Origin: JAHDBG01 sp963922685
GTDB taxonomy: Bacteria; Pseudomonadota; Gammaproteobacteria; Chromatiales; Chromatiaceae
NCBI GenBank assembly: GCA_963922685.1
Contig: CAWUJM010000019.1
Coordinates: 1-31,875, forward strand
Length of the DNA stretch: 31,875 nt
Direction of reading: 5' to 3'
Of the stretch, positions 24,161-31,875 are shown piece by piece. Below the pieces are notes generated by a model that was given only the letters and a program-made list of their open reading frames with translations, was not told where the DNA came from and searched no databases. The position numbers and the translations under genes are program-made. The first letter of the stretch is position 1, and each line of letters starts with the position of its first letter.

Positions 24161-24334
24161 ATGTCACAAAATCGGGTACGATCCCACAAGGCAAACAACT
24201 TTGGCAGACGTCAGGATAGGATCTTTAAAGCACTGAAAAAGCTGCTGGTTCCTTTTCAGATCGCTCACTATTACCAAAATCAGGTCTACCGGGCAGAGCA
24301 CTCAGGCATACCAGGTTCGGGTGGCTCTGAGTAA
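24161..24334 (+). CDS. Small basic hypothetical protein (57 aa)
   Basis: ATG at 24161 and TAA at 24332-24334. The product is hydrophilic and basic at the N-terminus (MSQNRVRSHKANNFGRRQDR), has an amphipathic helix (IFKALKKLLVPFQIAHYY) and a glycine/serine-rich end (GIPGSGGSE). The composition looks like a real small protein rather than random sequence, and it fills the otherwise empty gap after the stator-like pair. The ribosome binding site is weak. Family not recognised. Confidence 0.4.
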   Translation: MSQNRVRSHKANNFGRRQDRIFKALKKLLVPFQIAHYYQNQVYRAEHSGIPGSGGSE

Positions 24335-24408
24335 CCCCCCACTATCTTATTTTCAGCTCATATTGGTCTGAACATCGGGGAGTACCTTAAACAGGCAGAT
24401 AACAGTTG

Positions 24409-25458
24409 ATGATGATTCTGGTCGCAGGTCCGGGCTGGGTCGGTGATATGGTGATGGCGCAGAGCCTGTTTCAGGCCCTCAGGCGACGTCAGCCACAGGT
24501 TCAGATTGATGTGCTGGCACCAGCCTGGAGCCTGCCATTGCTGACGCATATGCCACAGGTGCGCAACGGCATCTGCCTGCCCTTTGTGCATGGTCAGTCG
24601 GGCCTGCGACAGCGCTGGGCTCTGGGCAGATCGTTACGGGATGAGTATGATCAGGCTATTGTGCTGCCGAATAGCTGGAAATCAGCACTAGTGCCCTGGG
24701 CAGCGCGTATTCCGCAGCGCACCGGCTGGCTTGGTGAGGCACGCTGGGGCCTGCTGAACGATGTGCGGCGCCTGGATACGCAGCGTCTGCCGCAGATGGT
24801 ACAACGTTTTGTTGCACTCGCTCAGCCAGCTGATGCGACTAAGCTCCCGGTGATCAGCCCACCCCAGTTGCAGGTGACAGACATGGCGGTGCAGCAGGCA
24901 CTGCAGCAACACCGGCTGATCACCTGTGTACCGGTTCTGGCCTTGTGTCCGGGGGCCGCATACGGGCCAGCCAGACGCTGGCCTGCTGCATCTTATGCGG
25001 CACTGGCACAACACTGGCAACAGCAGGGAGGTGCCGTCTGGTTATTCGGTTCGGAACAGGATCGGGCCGTTTGTGCACAGATCCGGCAACACAGCGGCTC
25101 AGCCTGTACAGATCTGAGTGGTCGCCTGGATCTGACAGAAACAGTGGCCCTGCTCTCTGTCGCGACGGTGGTAGTCAGCAATGATTCAGGTCTGATGCAT
25201 GTGGCTGCAGCCCTGAACCGGCCTGTGGTGGCACTGTATGGTTCAACCTCGCCAGCGTTTGCGCCACCCTTAAGCCAGCACCATAAAGTGATTTATCTCA
25301 ACCTGGCCTGCAGCCCCTGCCGACAACGTGAGTGTCCGCTGGGGCATCTGGCCTGTTTGCAGCAGATCACCGTGACACAAGTCCGGGATGCCGTACAGGA
25401 ACTGGTATCAGCTGACAGGGACTGTCGGTCAGGATACAGTGAAATACACGGAGGTTAA
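24409..25458 (+). CDS. waaF: LPS heptosyltransferase II
   Basis: 349 aa from the ATG at 24409, which aligns with the family start M-x-ILV-x-GP-x-WVGDM. Adjacent TTG 24406 and ATG 24412 are alternatives. GT9 glycosyltransferase adding the second L-glycero-D-manno-heptose to the inner core of lipopolysaccharide in the cytoplasm. Blocks: GWVGDMVMAQSLFQALRRR, LCPGAAYGPARRWPAASYAAL for nucleotide-sugar binding, and VSNDSGLMHVAAALNRPVVALYGSTSPAFAPPL. It ends 4 bases before the chelatase gene. Confidence 0.93.
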   Translation: MMILVAGPGWVGDMVMAQSLFQALRRRQPQVQIDVLAPAWSLPLLTHMPQVRNGICLPFVHGQSGLRQRWALGRSLRDEYDQAIVLPNSWKSALVPWAARIPQRTGWLGEARWGLLNDVRRLDTQRLPQMVQRFVALAQPADATKLPVISPPQLQVTDMAVQQALQQHRLITCVPVLALCPGAAYGPARRWPAASYAALAQHWQQQGGAVWLFGSEQDRAVCAQIRQHSGSACTDLSGRLDLTETVALLSVATVVVSNDSGLMHVAAALNRPVVALYGSTSPAFAPPLSQHHKVIYLNLACSPCRQRECPLGHLACLQQITVTQVRDAVQELVSADRDCRSGYSEIHGG

Positions 25459-25462
25459 TGGT

Positions 25463-25906
25463 ATGCGCAGTCTGGTACTGGTCGCGCACGGCAGTCGTCG
25501 CGCGGCGGCGAATGCGGAAGTGAAGGAACTGACACAGCAGGTAGCGCAACGGGCTGGTGCGCGTTACGGCTCAGTCAGCAATGGCTTTCTGGAGATGGCG
25601 CAGCCTGATATCCCGACTGCCATTCAGCAGGCGATTGATGCGGGTGCCACTGAATTGATCGTGGTACCTTATTTTCTGTCAGCCGGTCAGCATGTGACAG
25701 AGGATATTCCGCAGATCGTCAAGCGTAAGCAGGATGAATATCCCGCCGTTCCGATGATGATAGCACCTTATCTGGGCGTGGCGACAACGATACCCGATCT
25801 GTTGCTGGCATTAGCAGAGACCCCGTTACCAGATAACACGCGTCTGGGTGCAACGCGTCCATCGGATAAGATCTCACCGATCCCAAGAAAATATGTACCC
25901 TCCTGA
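25463..25906 (+). CDS. Short CbiX/SirB-type sirohydrochlorin chelatase
   Basis: 147 aa from the ATG at 25463, with GGAGG 8 bases upstream. The core is the small single-domain CbiX type: LVLVAHGSRR with metal-binding H9 and PYFLSAGQHVTEDIP with H77. It inserts Co or Fe into sirohydrochlorin for siroheme or cobamide, or is a ferrochelatase-like relative. The family core ends near residue 122. The remaining 25 residues (LPDNTRLGATRPSDKISPIP…) are antisense to truB and look like read-through to a chance stop. No other tetrapyrrole genes are nearby. Confidence 0.85.
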   Translation: MRSLVLVAHGSRRAAANAEVKELTQQVAQRAGARYGSVSNGFLEMAQPDIPTAIQQAIDAGATELIVVPYFLSAGQHVTEDIPQIVKRKQDEYPAVPMMIAPYLGVATTIPDLLLALAETPLPDNTRLGATRPSDKISPIPRKYVPS

Positions 25907-26733
25907 TACAGGCGCACCCAGCCTGTGAGCGGGGCCCGGGCGACCCGTACTGCCTGGCCACGCTGCACGTCATATCCCTGATCCGGTGTGAGTGAGACCA
26001 GCGGCCAGTCCGGTACGGCACTATCCGCCGGGAGCAAGCGGTCATCTAATTGTCCCTGTGCGGCACAGGCCTGCAGTTGCGGCATGTCATACATCGGCTG
26101 GTCACGATATGGCCCGACGCTGGTGCGTCTCAGACCACTCAGGTGGGCACCACAACCGAGTGCTTCGCCAATCGCTTCCGCCAGGGTGCGGACATAAGTG
26201 CCCTTGGAACAGTGCACCTGTAATGTACAGGTCTGTTCGGTAAAATCAGTCAGATGTAATGCATGGATCGTCACCGTGCGTGGCTGGCGCTCAACAGTGA
26301 TACCAGCCCGGGCCAGGGTATACAATCGTTTGCCCTGGTGGTGCACGGCTGAATACATGGGGGGCAGTTGCTGAATCCGGCCACAGAATTGCGGCAGAAC
26401 AGCCTGAATGTCGGCGAGTCGGATGTGGGTTGCCGGACGTGCCTGCAGCACTTCGCCTGCGGCATCGCCCGTAGTGGTCGTGATACCTAACCGTATCTGA
26501 GCGGTGTACTGTTTGTCTGCGTCCAGCAGAAAGGCGGACAGGCGGGTGGCGATGCCGAAACAGATCGGCAGCATACCGGTCGCAAGCGGATCCAGGCTGC
26601 CGGTGTGTCCGGCCTTGTGTGCCTGGTACAGGCGTCTGACCTGTTGTAAGGCGTGGTTGGAGGTATGATGTAGCGGTTTGTCCAGCAGCAGGATGCCGTG
26701 TAACTGACGCCCGCTGTTATGTCGTCGTCCCAT
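25768..26733 (-). CDS. truB: tRNA pseudouridine-55 synthase
   Basis: 321 aa from the ATG at 26733 (MGRRHNSGRQLHGILLLDKP), which places the catalytic aspartate at D48 in KAGHTGSLDPLATGMLP, the E. coli number. An upstream TTG at 26760 was rejected. It isomerises U55 in the T-loop of tRNAs. The C-terminal PUA domain ends GIGEILSDGRVAPRRVL; about 22 further residues (SGNGVSANASNRSG…) are atypical and lie antisense to the chelatase gene. It overlaps rbfA by 17 bases. The usual downstream rpsO is absent. Confidence 0.95.
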   Translation of the reverse strand: MGRRHNSGRQLHGILLLDKPLHHTSNHALQQVRRLYQAHKAGHTGSLDPLATGMLPICFGIATRLSAFLLDADKQYTAQIRLGITTTTGDAAGEVLQARPATHIRLADIQAVLPQFCGRIQQLPPMYSAVHHQGKRLYTLARAGITVERQPRTVTIHALHLTDFTEQTCTLQVHCSKGTYVRTLAEAIGEALGCGAHLSGLRRTSVGPYRDQPMYDMPQLQACAAQGQLDDRLLPADSAVPDWPLVSLTPDQGYDVQRGQAVRVARAPLTGWVRLYQEGTYFLGIGEILSDGRVAPRRVLSGNGVSANASNRSGIVVATPR

Positions 26734-27091
26734 CCGGTGTATGCGGGTTGGCACGGTCAATCAGGTGCGTCAGGTGCTGACCTGTGTCGATGGAGGTGTC
26801 GTAGATAAAATTCAGGATCGGTACAGTACGTAATGTCAGTTGTCGGGCCAGTTCGTGACGCAGGTAGCCGGCAGCCTTGTTCAGTATCGGGGTCAGTGTA
26901 TCTGCTTCCGCCGGTTGCAGTGATGTGTAGTACACCTGCGCATGAGACAGATCGCGTGCGACCCGCACGGCCTGTATCGTCACCTGCTGCAGGCGAACAT
27001 CGTGTGCAGCATGCTGCAACAAGTTCGCCAGGGTGCGCTGCAGTTCAGTACTGACCCGTTCTGTCCGGTCAAATCCGTATGATCTTCTCAC
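26717..27091 (-). CDS. rbfA: Ribosome-binding factor A
   Basis: 124 aa from a GTG start 6 bases after the infB stop. It is a cold-shock KH-fold protein that matures the 30S subunit and the 16S 5' end. The N-terminus RRSYGFDRTERVSTELQRTLANLL and the blocks VARDLSHAQVYYTSL, LNKAAGYLRHELARQLTLRTVPILNFIYD are typical. It is the fourth gene of the rimP operon. Confidence 0.95.
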   Translation of the reverse strand: MRRSYGFDRTERVSTELQRTLANLLQHAAHDVRLQQVTIQAVRVARDLSHAQVYYTSLQPAEADTLTPILNKAAGYLRHELARQLTLRTVPILNFIYDTSIDTGQHLTHLIDRANPHTPDGTTT

Positions 27092-27097
27092 GTTAGT

Positions 27098-29671
27098 TTA
27101 CAGTTGACGTGCCACCTCATGTCGTTCAAACACTTCTATCTGGTCACCGGTCTTCACGTCGTTATAATTTTTCACGCCGATACCACATTCGGTACCTGCT
27201 TTCACTTCCTTCACGTCATCTCTGAAACGGCGTAACGATTCAAGCTCACCTTCATAGATCACCACATTGTCGCGCAGTACCCGGATCGGATTCGACTTCC
27301 TGATGGTCCCTTCCAGTGCCATACAGCCGGCAATGGCGCCCAGTCTGGATGAACGAAATACATCACGAACTTCAGCTAAGCCAATGATTTTTTCATGAAT
27401 TTCTGGTGAGAGCAGTCCGGATACAGCCTTTTTCACATCGTCTATTACTTCATAGATGATGCTGTAGTAACGCAGGTCGATACCCTGTGCCTCAATAATG
27501 CGTCGCGCCGGGCCGTCGGCACGGACATTAAAGCCGATGATGGCTGCACCGGAGGTAACTGCCAGATTTGCATCTGATTCGTTGATGCCCCCGACCCCGG
27601 TCGCAATCAGCCGGACCCTGACTTCATCCGTCTGAATCTTCAGTAACGATTCTTTCAGGGCCTCTGCAGAACCCTGTACATCAGCCTTCACCATCAGGTT
27701 GACATAGGTCACTTCACCACTGCCTGACCGGGCAAACATCTGATCCAGTTGTATCGCCTTCTGGCTGGCCAGGCGACCTTCGCGTGTCCGCTCACGACGT
27801 AGTTCAGCGACTTCTCGTGCTTTTTTCTCATCGCTGACCACCACAAAATCATCCCCGGCTGCCGGGGTGCCGGATAATCCCAGAATCTGCGCCGGAATCG
27901 CCGGTCCGGCCTGTTTTATGGTACGACCACTTTCATCCTGCATGGCACGAACCCGGCCATATTCCGTGCCGGAGATGATCGCATCGCCCTGTTGCAGAGT
28001 ACCGGACTGCACCAGCACGGTCGCGACCGGCCCGCGTCCCTTGTCCAGACTGGATTCGACCACAATACCACGCGCATGACCGTCAGCTACCACCATCAGA
28101 TCCAGCAGTTCAGCCTGTAACAGCACGGCCTCCAGTAAGTCGTGGATACCGTTTCCGGTATGGGCGGATACCTGCACAAACTGCACATCACCACCCCAGT
28201 CTTCCGGTACGACCTCTTCTGCGACCAATTCCTGCATCACCCGGTCCGGCTGTGCCTCCGGTTTGTCCATTTTGTTGATCGCGACCACCAGCGGGACCTG
28301 GGCTGCACGGGCATGTTGTATCGCTTCGCGGGTCTGCGGCATCACACCATCATCTGCGGCCACGACCAGAATCACGATATCGGTCACTTTTGCACCACGT
28401 GCGCGCATCGCTGAAAACGCGGCATGTCCGGGTGTATCCAGAAAGGTGATCATGCCATGCCCGGTTTCGACATGATAGGCACCGATATGCTGGGTAATAC
28501 CACCAGCCTCGCCTGCAGCGACCCGGGTCGTACGGATATGATCCAGCAGTGAGGTCTTGCCATGATCCACATGGCCCATAATCGTGACCACTGGTGCCCG
28601 CGCGACCTGCTCGCCCTGTTGTTGCTGCGCTTCCAGAGCAGTGAACAGTTGTTCTTCTGCATCTGCTGTCTGTTCATGCTGTGCTGTGTGGCCCATTTCT
28701 TCGACCACCAGAATCGCGGTATCCTGATCCAGTGCCTGATTGATCGTCGCCATCAGCCCCATGCCCATCAGGGTCCTGATCACGACTGAAGCCTTCACTG
28801 CCAGACGTTGTGCCAGTTCCGCAACTGTGATGCTGTCCGGGATGGCAATGATCAGTTTTTTCGGCTCAACCGGTTTCTGAAACGCATGTTGAGCCTCTGC
28901 AGCCGGGGTCTGGCTCCCCCTGCGTTTTGTGTCTTTTTTACGCCGTCTACGACGCCCGCGATCTTCATTGCCAGGAGGGTGTTCCTGCCGCCGGGTGGAA
29001 CGTCCATCCTGACGTTTCGGTTCTTCTGCAATCGTGCGCTGGCGTTTCGGTGCTTGTTTCGGTTTTTCTGCCGCTGGTTTGTTATCGGTGGTCGGCGGCA
29101 GACTGGCAACCTGTTCTGCCGCCCGTTGTTGCTGTTCTGTCGCAGCCTGCTGTTCTTCTGCCTGTTGTGCAGCCAGTCGTTCGACTTCCGCCTGACGGGC
29201 TGCTGCCGCTTCTGTCTGGCGCTGTACGATCAGATCACGACGATTTTTTTCCTGTTGTGCCTGCGTTTCGCGCTGTGCAGCCTGGTCTGCCAGTGCCTGC
29301 TGTGCTTCATGCATCTGACGTATGGCACGCTCCCGCTCAGTTTCTTTAGGTGTCTTGCCACTGACCCGACGTCTCACTTCAATACTGACCGTCTTGCTAC
29401 TGCGGGTAGGCAAGCCACGTGCGTCGGTACGCCCGGTGTTGGTACGGGTCTGTTTCAGTTCACTGGTAGTCCGTCTTTTCAGGGTGATCTTTCTGCCACC
29501 TGCAGCCTGAGCGCGGCCAGCCAGATGCGCCAGCAGCTGGCGTTTTTCATCCTCGCTGATCGGGTCATCTTCAGATTGCTTGATGACGCCGGATGCCTGC
29601 AGTTTCTGCAGTAACTGGGCACTGGCAATACCCTTCGCGGCTGCCAGCTGCCGGACTGTCGTGTCACTCAT
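27098..29671 (-). CDS. infB: Translation initiation factor IF-2
   Basis: 857 aa. The N-terminal IF2-N domain (TVRQLAAAKGIASAQLLQKLQASG) is followed by a long charged Gln/Glu/Arg-rich linker (about residues 100-270). A second IF2-N-like segment (DSITVAELAQRLAVKASVVIRTLMGMG) precedes the GTPase domain: G1 GHVDHGKTS near residue 365, G3 DTPGHAAF, G4 NKMD. C-terminal beta-barrel domains bind fMet-tRNA. The linker may contain internal starts for shorter isoforms, as in E. coli. It overlaps nusA by ATGA. Confidence 0.97.
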   Translation of the reverse strand: MSDTTVRQLAAAKGIASAQLLQKLQASGVIKQSEDDPISEDEKRQLLAHLAGRAQAAGGRKITLKRRTTSELKQTRTNTGRTDARGLPTRSSKTVSIEVRRRVSGKTPKETERERAIRQMHEAQQALADQAAQRETQAQQEKNRRDLIVQRQTEAAAARQAEVERLAAQQAEEQQAATEQQQRAAEQVASLPPTTDNKPAAEKPKQAPKRQRTIAEEPKRQDGRSTRRQEHPPGNEDRGRRRRRKKDTKRRGSQTPAAEAQHAFQKPVEPKKLIIAIPDSITVAELAQRLAVKASVVIRTLMGMGLMATINQALDQDTAILVVEEMGHTAQHEQTADAEEQLFTALEAQQQQGEQVARAPVVTIMGHVDHGKTSLLDHIRTTRVAAGEAGGITQHIGAYHVETGHGMITFLDTPGHAAFSAMRARGAKVTDIVILVVAADDGVMPQTREAIQHARAAQVPLVVAINKMDKPEAQPDRVMQELVAEEVVPEDWGGDVQFVQVSAHTGNGIHDLLEAVLLQAELLDLMVVADGHARGIVVESSLDKGRGPVATVLVQSGTLQQGDAIISGTEYGRVRAMQDESGRTIKQAGPAIPAQILGLSGTPAAGDDFVVVSDEKKAREVAELRRERTREGRLASQKAIQLDQMFARSGSGEVTYVNLMVKADVQGSAEALKESLLKIQTDEVRVRLIATGVGGINESDANLAVTSGAAIIGFNVRADGPARRIIEAQGIDLRYYSIIYEVIDDVKKAVSGLLSPEIHEKIIGLAEVRDVFRSSRLGAIAGCMALEGTIRKSNPIRVLRDNVVIYEGELESLRRFRDDVKEVKAGTECGIGVKNYNDVKTGDQIEVFERHEVARQL

Positions 29672-31182
29672 GCCGCTGCTCCCGTCTGTGCTGCAAACCA
29701 GGGTTCTCGCGCTGCCATAATCAGGGCTCCGGCCTGTTCAGCATCCAGACTGTCAATCTCCAGCAGATCGTCCACCGCACACTCAGCCAGTGTCTCCATC
29801 GTGCTGATACCGTGTGCCGCCAGTTGTTCGGCCAGCACCGGGTTCATACCCGTCATCATCAGCAGGCCATCTGTCGGCGGCTGTGTGATATCTGTGGCAT
29901 CATCGGTTGCAATGGCCCGGGTCAGCAGGATGTCTTCCGCCCGCTGACGCAGCTCTGTGACAAGCTCGGTATCAAACTCTTCAATCTCCAGAATGTCGTC
30001 CTGTTCCACATAAGCCACGTCCTCTACGCTGCTGAAACCTTCACGCACCAGGACCTCTGCAATCTCTGCATCCACATCCAGCTGTGTCATAAACAATTGC
30101 AGCAATTGTTGTGCTTCTTCATCCTGTCTTGCGCCAGCTTCCTGCTGGCTCATCACATTCAGGGTCCAGCCGGTCAGCCGACTGGCCAGCCGGACATTCT
30201 GCCCGCCCCGCCCGATCGCCTGCGACAGGTTCGTATCTTCAACCGCCACATCCATACTGTGTTTATCTTCATCAATGACAATAGAGACCACTTCAGCGGG
30301 TGCCATAGCATTGATCACCAATTGTGCCGGATTATCATCCCACACGATCACGTCAACCCGTTCGCCACACAGTTCACTGGTCACTGCCTGTACCCGCAGG
30401 CCACGCATCCCGACACAGGTTCCGACCGGTTCTATGCGCGGATCACGACTGCGCACCAGCAACTTCGAACGTAACCCCGGATCGCGCGCAGCACCCAGAA
30501 TCTCTATCAGGCCTTCGTTCAGTTCCGGCACTTCCAGCCGGAACAGTTCAGCCAGCAGATCCTGATGAGTACGCGACGCAACCAGCTGCGGACCACGCCC
30601 TTCATGATTCAGATCGTACAGATAAGCGCGCACCCGGTCACCAATCCGGGCTGATTCGTGCGGTATCGCTTCACTCTTCGGAATAATTGCTTCCGCATGT
30701 CCACCCATATCCAGTACCAGACAGCCACGTTCGTGCCGCTTGACAGCACCTGAGATCATCTGACCGACATGATCTGCAAATGCAGCGATCACCCTGGCTC
30801 TTTCGGCCTCGCGCACCTTCTGCCCGATCACCTGTTTCGCAGTCTGCGCGGCAATCCGGCCAAATTCAACTGAAGGGATCTGTTCTTCCAGAAAATCACC
30901 AACGGCAATATCCGACTCGGATTCACGTGCGACAGACCAGGTGACTTCGGTCAGCGGATGTGCCAGTACCGCAGATTCTGAATCGTCCACCACCTGCCAG
31001 CGACGGTAAGTGTCATAGTCCCCGGTATTGCGGTCAATCTGTACCCGTACTGCGATATCTGTACCCTGCTTCTTGCGCGTTGCCGAGGCCAGCGCAGCTT
31101 CAATGGCCTCAAAGATATGTTCTTTTGGCACATCACGTTCATTGGATACCGCTTCGACGACAAGCAGAATCTCTTTATTCAT
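29668..31182 (-). CDS. nusA: Transcription termination/antitermination factor NusA
   Basis: 504 aa (E. coli 495). The N-terminal RNA-polymerase-binding domain (MNKEILLVVEAVSNERDVPKEHIFEAIEAALASATRKK) is followed by S1 (about 135-200), KH1/KH2 with VGTCVGMRGLRVQAVTSEL and AIGRGGQNVRLASRLTGW, and two acidic helix-hairpin-helix repeats at the C-terminus. It controls pausing, rho-independent termination and rRNA antitermination, and in E. coli it regulates this operon through its leader. It overlaps both rimP and infB by ATGA. Confidence 0.97.
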   Translation of the reverse strand: MNKEILLVVEAVSNERDVPKEHIFEAIEAALASATRKKQGTDIAVRVQIDRNTGDYDTYRRWQVVDDSESAVLAHPLTEVTWSVARESESDIAVGDFLEEQIPSVEFGRIAAQTAKQVIGQKVREAERARVIAAFADHVGQMISGAVKRHERGCLVLDMGGHAEAIIPKSEAIPHESARIGDRVRAYLYDLNHEGRGPQLVASRTHQDLLAELFRLEVPELNEGLIEILGAARDPGLRSKLLVRSRDPRIEPVGTCVGMRGLRVQAVTSELCGERVDVIVWDDNPAQLVINAMAPAEVVSIVIDEDKHSMDVAVEDTNLSQAIGRGGQNVRLASRLTGWTLNVMSQQEAGARQDEEAQQLLQLFMTQLDVDAEIAEVLVREGFSSVEDVAYVEQDDILEIEEFDTELVTELRQRAEDILLTRAIATDDATDITQPPTDGLLMMTGMNPVLAEQLAAHGISTMETLAECAVDDLLEIDSLDAEQAGALIMAAREPWFAAQTGAAA

Positions 31183-31640
31183 CGCATAACCTTAAAATCG
31201 GGAATAATCCGGGCTGTTTCTATCTGATCAAACTGGCACGTGAATACGGTTTCTGCTGTCTGCAATGTAATCTGTTCATCCAGTACCTGTGTCAGCCGAC
31301 CCCGCCATTTTTTATGTCCGTCAATGGGTGTGCGGAGCCTGATCTGCACGCCAGAACCACACAGGTCGGCGAATTGTGCCAGGGTAAAGATCGGGCGATC
31401 CAGTCCGGGTGAGGACACCTCCAGCATATAACGGGAATCAGACGGGTCCTCAACATCCAGCACCGCACTCAGCTGCCGGCTGACTGCAGCGCAGTCATCC
31501 ACCTGAATGCCGGATGCGGCATCAATAAAGACGCGCAGTACCGGCCCTCGCGTCACCCACCGAACACCCCAGAAGACGAACCCGAGCGATTCAACGACTT
31601 CCTGAATGGTCGCCTGCAGTTGTGGAGAAACAGAAAACAT
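31179..31640 (-). CDS. rimP: Ribosome maturation factor RimP
   Basis: 153 aa from the ATG at 31640 (MFSVSPQLQATIQEVVESLGFVFWGVRW). A longer in-frame reading begins inside the terminator hairpin and was rejected. It is needed for 30S maturation. Blocks: LRVFIDAASGIQVDDCAAVSRQLSAVLDVEDP and YMLEVSSPGLDRPI. There is no Shine-Dalgarno between the terminator U-tract and the ATG. It is the first gene of the rimP-nusA-infB-rbfA-truB operon. Confidence 0.93.
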   Translation of the reverse strand: MFSVSPQLQATIQEVVESLGFVFWGVRWVTRGPVLRVFIDAASGIQVDDCAAVSRQLSAVLDVEDPSDSRYMLEVSSPGLDRPIFTLAQFADLCGSGVQIRLRTPIDGHKKWRGRLTQVLDEQITLQTAETVFTCQFDQIETARIIPDFKVMR

Positions 31641-31647
31641 AAGCCAT

Positions 31648-31668
31648 AAAAAAAGGGCCTGACGGCCC
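31648..31668 (-). terminator. Intrinsic terminator in the rimP leader
   Basis: On the minus strand GGGCC (31664-31668), loop GTCA, GGCCC (31655-31659), followed by seven T (31648-31654). The rimP ATG is 7 bases further on. It lies downstream of the candidate promoter, so it is inside the leader and may be an attenuator; alternatively it ends an upstream gene outside the window. Confidence 0.75.
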
Positions 31669-31776
31669 ATTACTTAAAAACACCAGCAGGATCAGCACTG
31701 ATGCCGCGCTACGTATCAACCACGCAACACTGTAAACAACAAGCAAAGTACACTTACAGCCTGCCATAGGCAAAGC

Positions 31777-31805
31777 ATTTTAAAGGACACTCCCACGAAC
31801 TGCAA
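31777..31805 (-). promoter_or_regulatory. Candidate sigma70 promoter of the rimP operon
   Basis: On the minus strand TTGCAG (31800-31805) and TAAAAT (31777-31782) are separated by exactly 17 bases. A start near 31770 would give a leader of about 130 bases before rimP. The leader can form CTGTAA/TTACAG and ATCAG/CTGAT hairpins before the terminator. No tRNA gene is seen in the 200 bases available. Confidence 0.5.
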
Positions 31806-31875
31806 ATCCGGCAGAGTCATCGCAGCAATTCCCGCTGAAAAGTTGGTTGAGCGTCGCGAAGTGGTTTTTGAGGCG

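Noticed and set aside
24280..24345. Riboswitch or attenuator hairpin before waaF (ACTCAG…CTGAGT)
   Set aside because: The stem is only 6 bp with a long loop, overlaps the small ORF and has no U-tract directly after it.
28808..29614. 268 aa open frame on the plus strand
   Set aside because: It is antisense to the charged linker of infB, is Cys/Phe/Leu-rich without domain features, and infB is unambiguous.
29593..30474. 293 aa open frame on the plus strand
   Set aside because: It is antisense to nusA, is His/Gln/Cys-rich with no recognisable domain, and is a by-product of nusA codon use.
31641..31875. tRNA genes expected upstream of rimP
   Set aside because: No cloverleaf or TTCRA-type T-arm was found on the minus strand in the available bases.
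31838..31875. Possible third copy of the CTCTGAAAAC-type repeat at the right edge
   Set aside because: GTCGCGAAG…TTTTTGAGGCG resembles the repeat end only loosely, and the sequence is cut by the window edge.

Overview
The window looks like the chromosome of a free-living or facultatively host-associated gammaproteobacterium of moderate GC content. The evidence is the gene content and order: an ISC iron-sulfur operon with HscBA, Fdx and IscX; LpoA followed by YraN; argC, a DUF6776-like gene, bactofilin and erpA in one run; LPS heptosyltransferase II; and the rimP-nusA-infB-rbfA-truB transcription/translation operon. I cannot name the genus. Most genes are housekeeping. The unusual content is a set of structured, mobile-looking repeats and a few unexpected genes, concentrated in and around the isc operon. 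No tRNA, rRNA, CRISPR array, prophage or transposase of a classical IS was seen.

Layout. 1-1616: left edge, then a squalene/phytoene-synthase-like gene overlapping gph (both minus). 1687-3174: thrC. 3170-3356: solo hairpin repeat between convergent genes. 3357-4670: secreted, membrane-anchored C45/acyltransferase-like hydrolase, back to back with aroC (4671-5783) with no intergenic base. 5784-6112: AT-rich gap with three consensus DnaA boxes. 6113-11019: argH, metY, lpoA and yraN, closely spaced on the plus strand. 11028-17454: isc operon on the minus strand, read as iscS-iscU-iscA-[Rpn-like nuclease]-hscB-hscA-[550 bp inserted element]-fdx-iscX. 17507-18727: decayed copy of the inserted element, a secreted rhodanese, a small acidic protein and a second copy of another palindromic repeat. 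18728-22175: TauE/SafE permease, argC, DUF6776-like gene, bactofilin, erpA. 22233-24139: two-gene stator-like membrane complex. 24161-24334: small basic ORF. 24409-25906: waaF and a CbiX-type chelatase, which collides tail to tail with truB. 25768-31640: truB, rbfA, infB, nusA and rimP on the minus strand, preceded by a candidate promoter and a leader that ends in an intrinsic terminator.

The strongest observation is a 550 bp transposase-less element (11592-12141) between hscA and fdx. It has terminal inverted repeats and a perfect 9 bp direct repeat, GATGTCGTC, on both sides. Removing the element and one copy of the repeat restores a hscA-fdx junction with the hscA stop one base before the fdx ATG. 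Inside it are two inverted hairpin units (a third stands alone at 3170-3356) whose long stems have different sequences but remain self-complementary, flanking a third palindromic repeat. A shortened relative lies just upstream of iscS. Together with a 120 bp palindromic repeat between iscS and iscU and an Rpn-like PD-(D/E)XK gene between iscA and hscB, the isc operon has been invaded at least four times while keeping all its genes open.

The second candidate system is the pair at 22233-24139: a four-helix MotA/ExbB/TolQ-like subunit translationally coupled to an ExbD/MotB-like subunit that has a long coiled coil but no recognisable OmpA peptidoglycan-binding domain.
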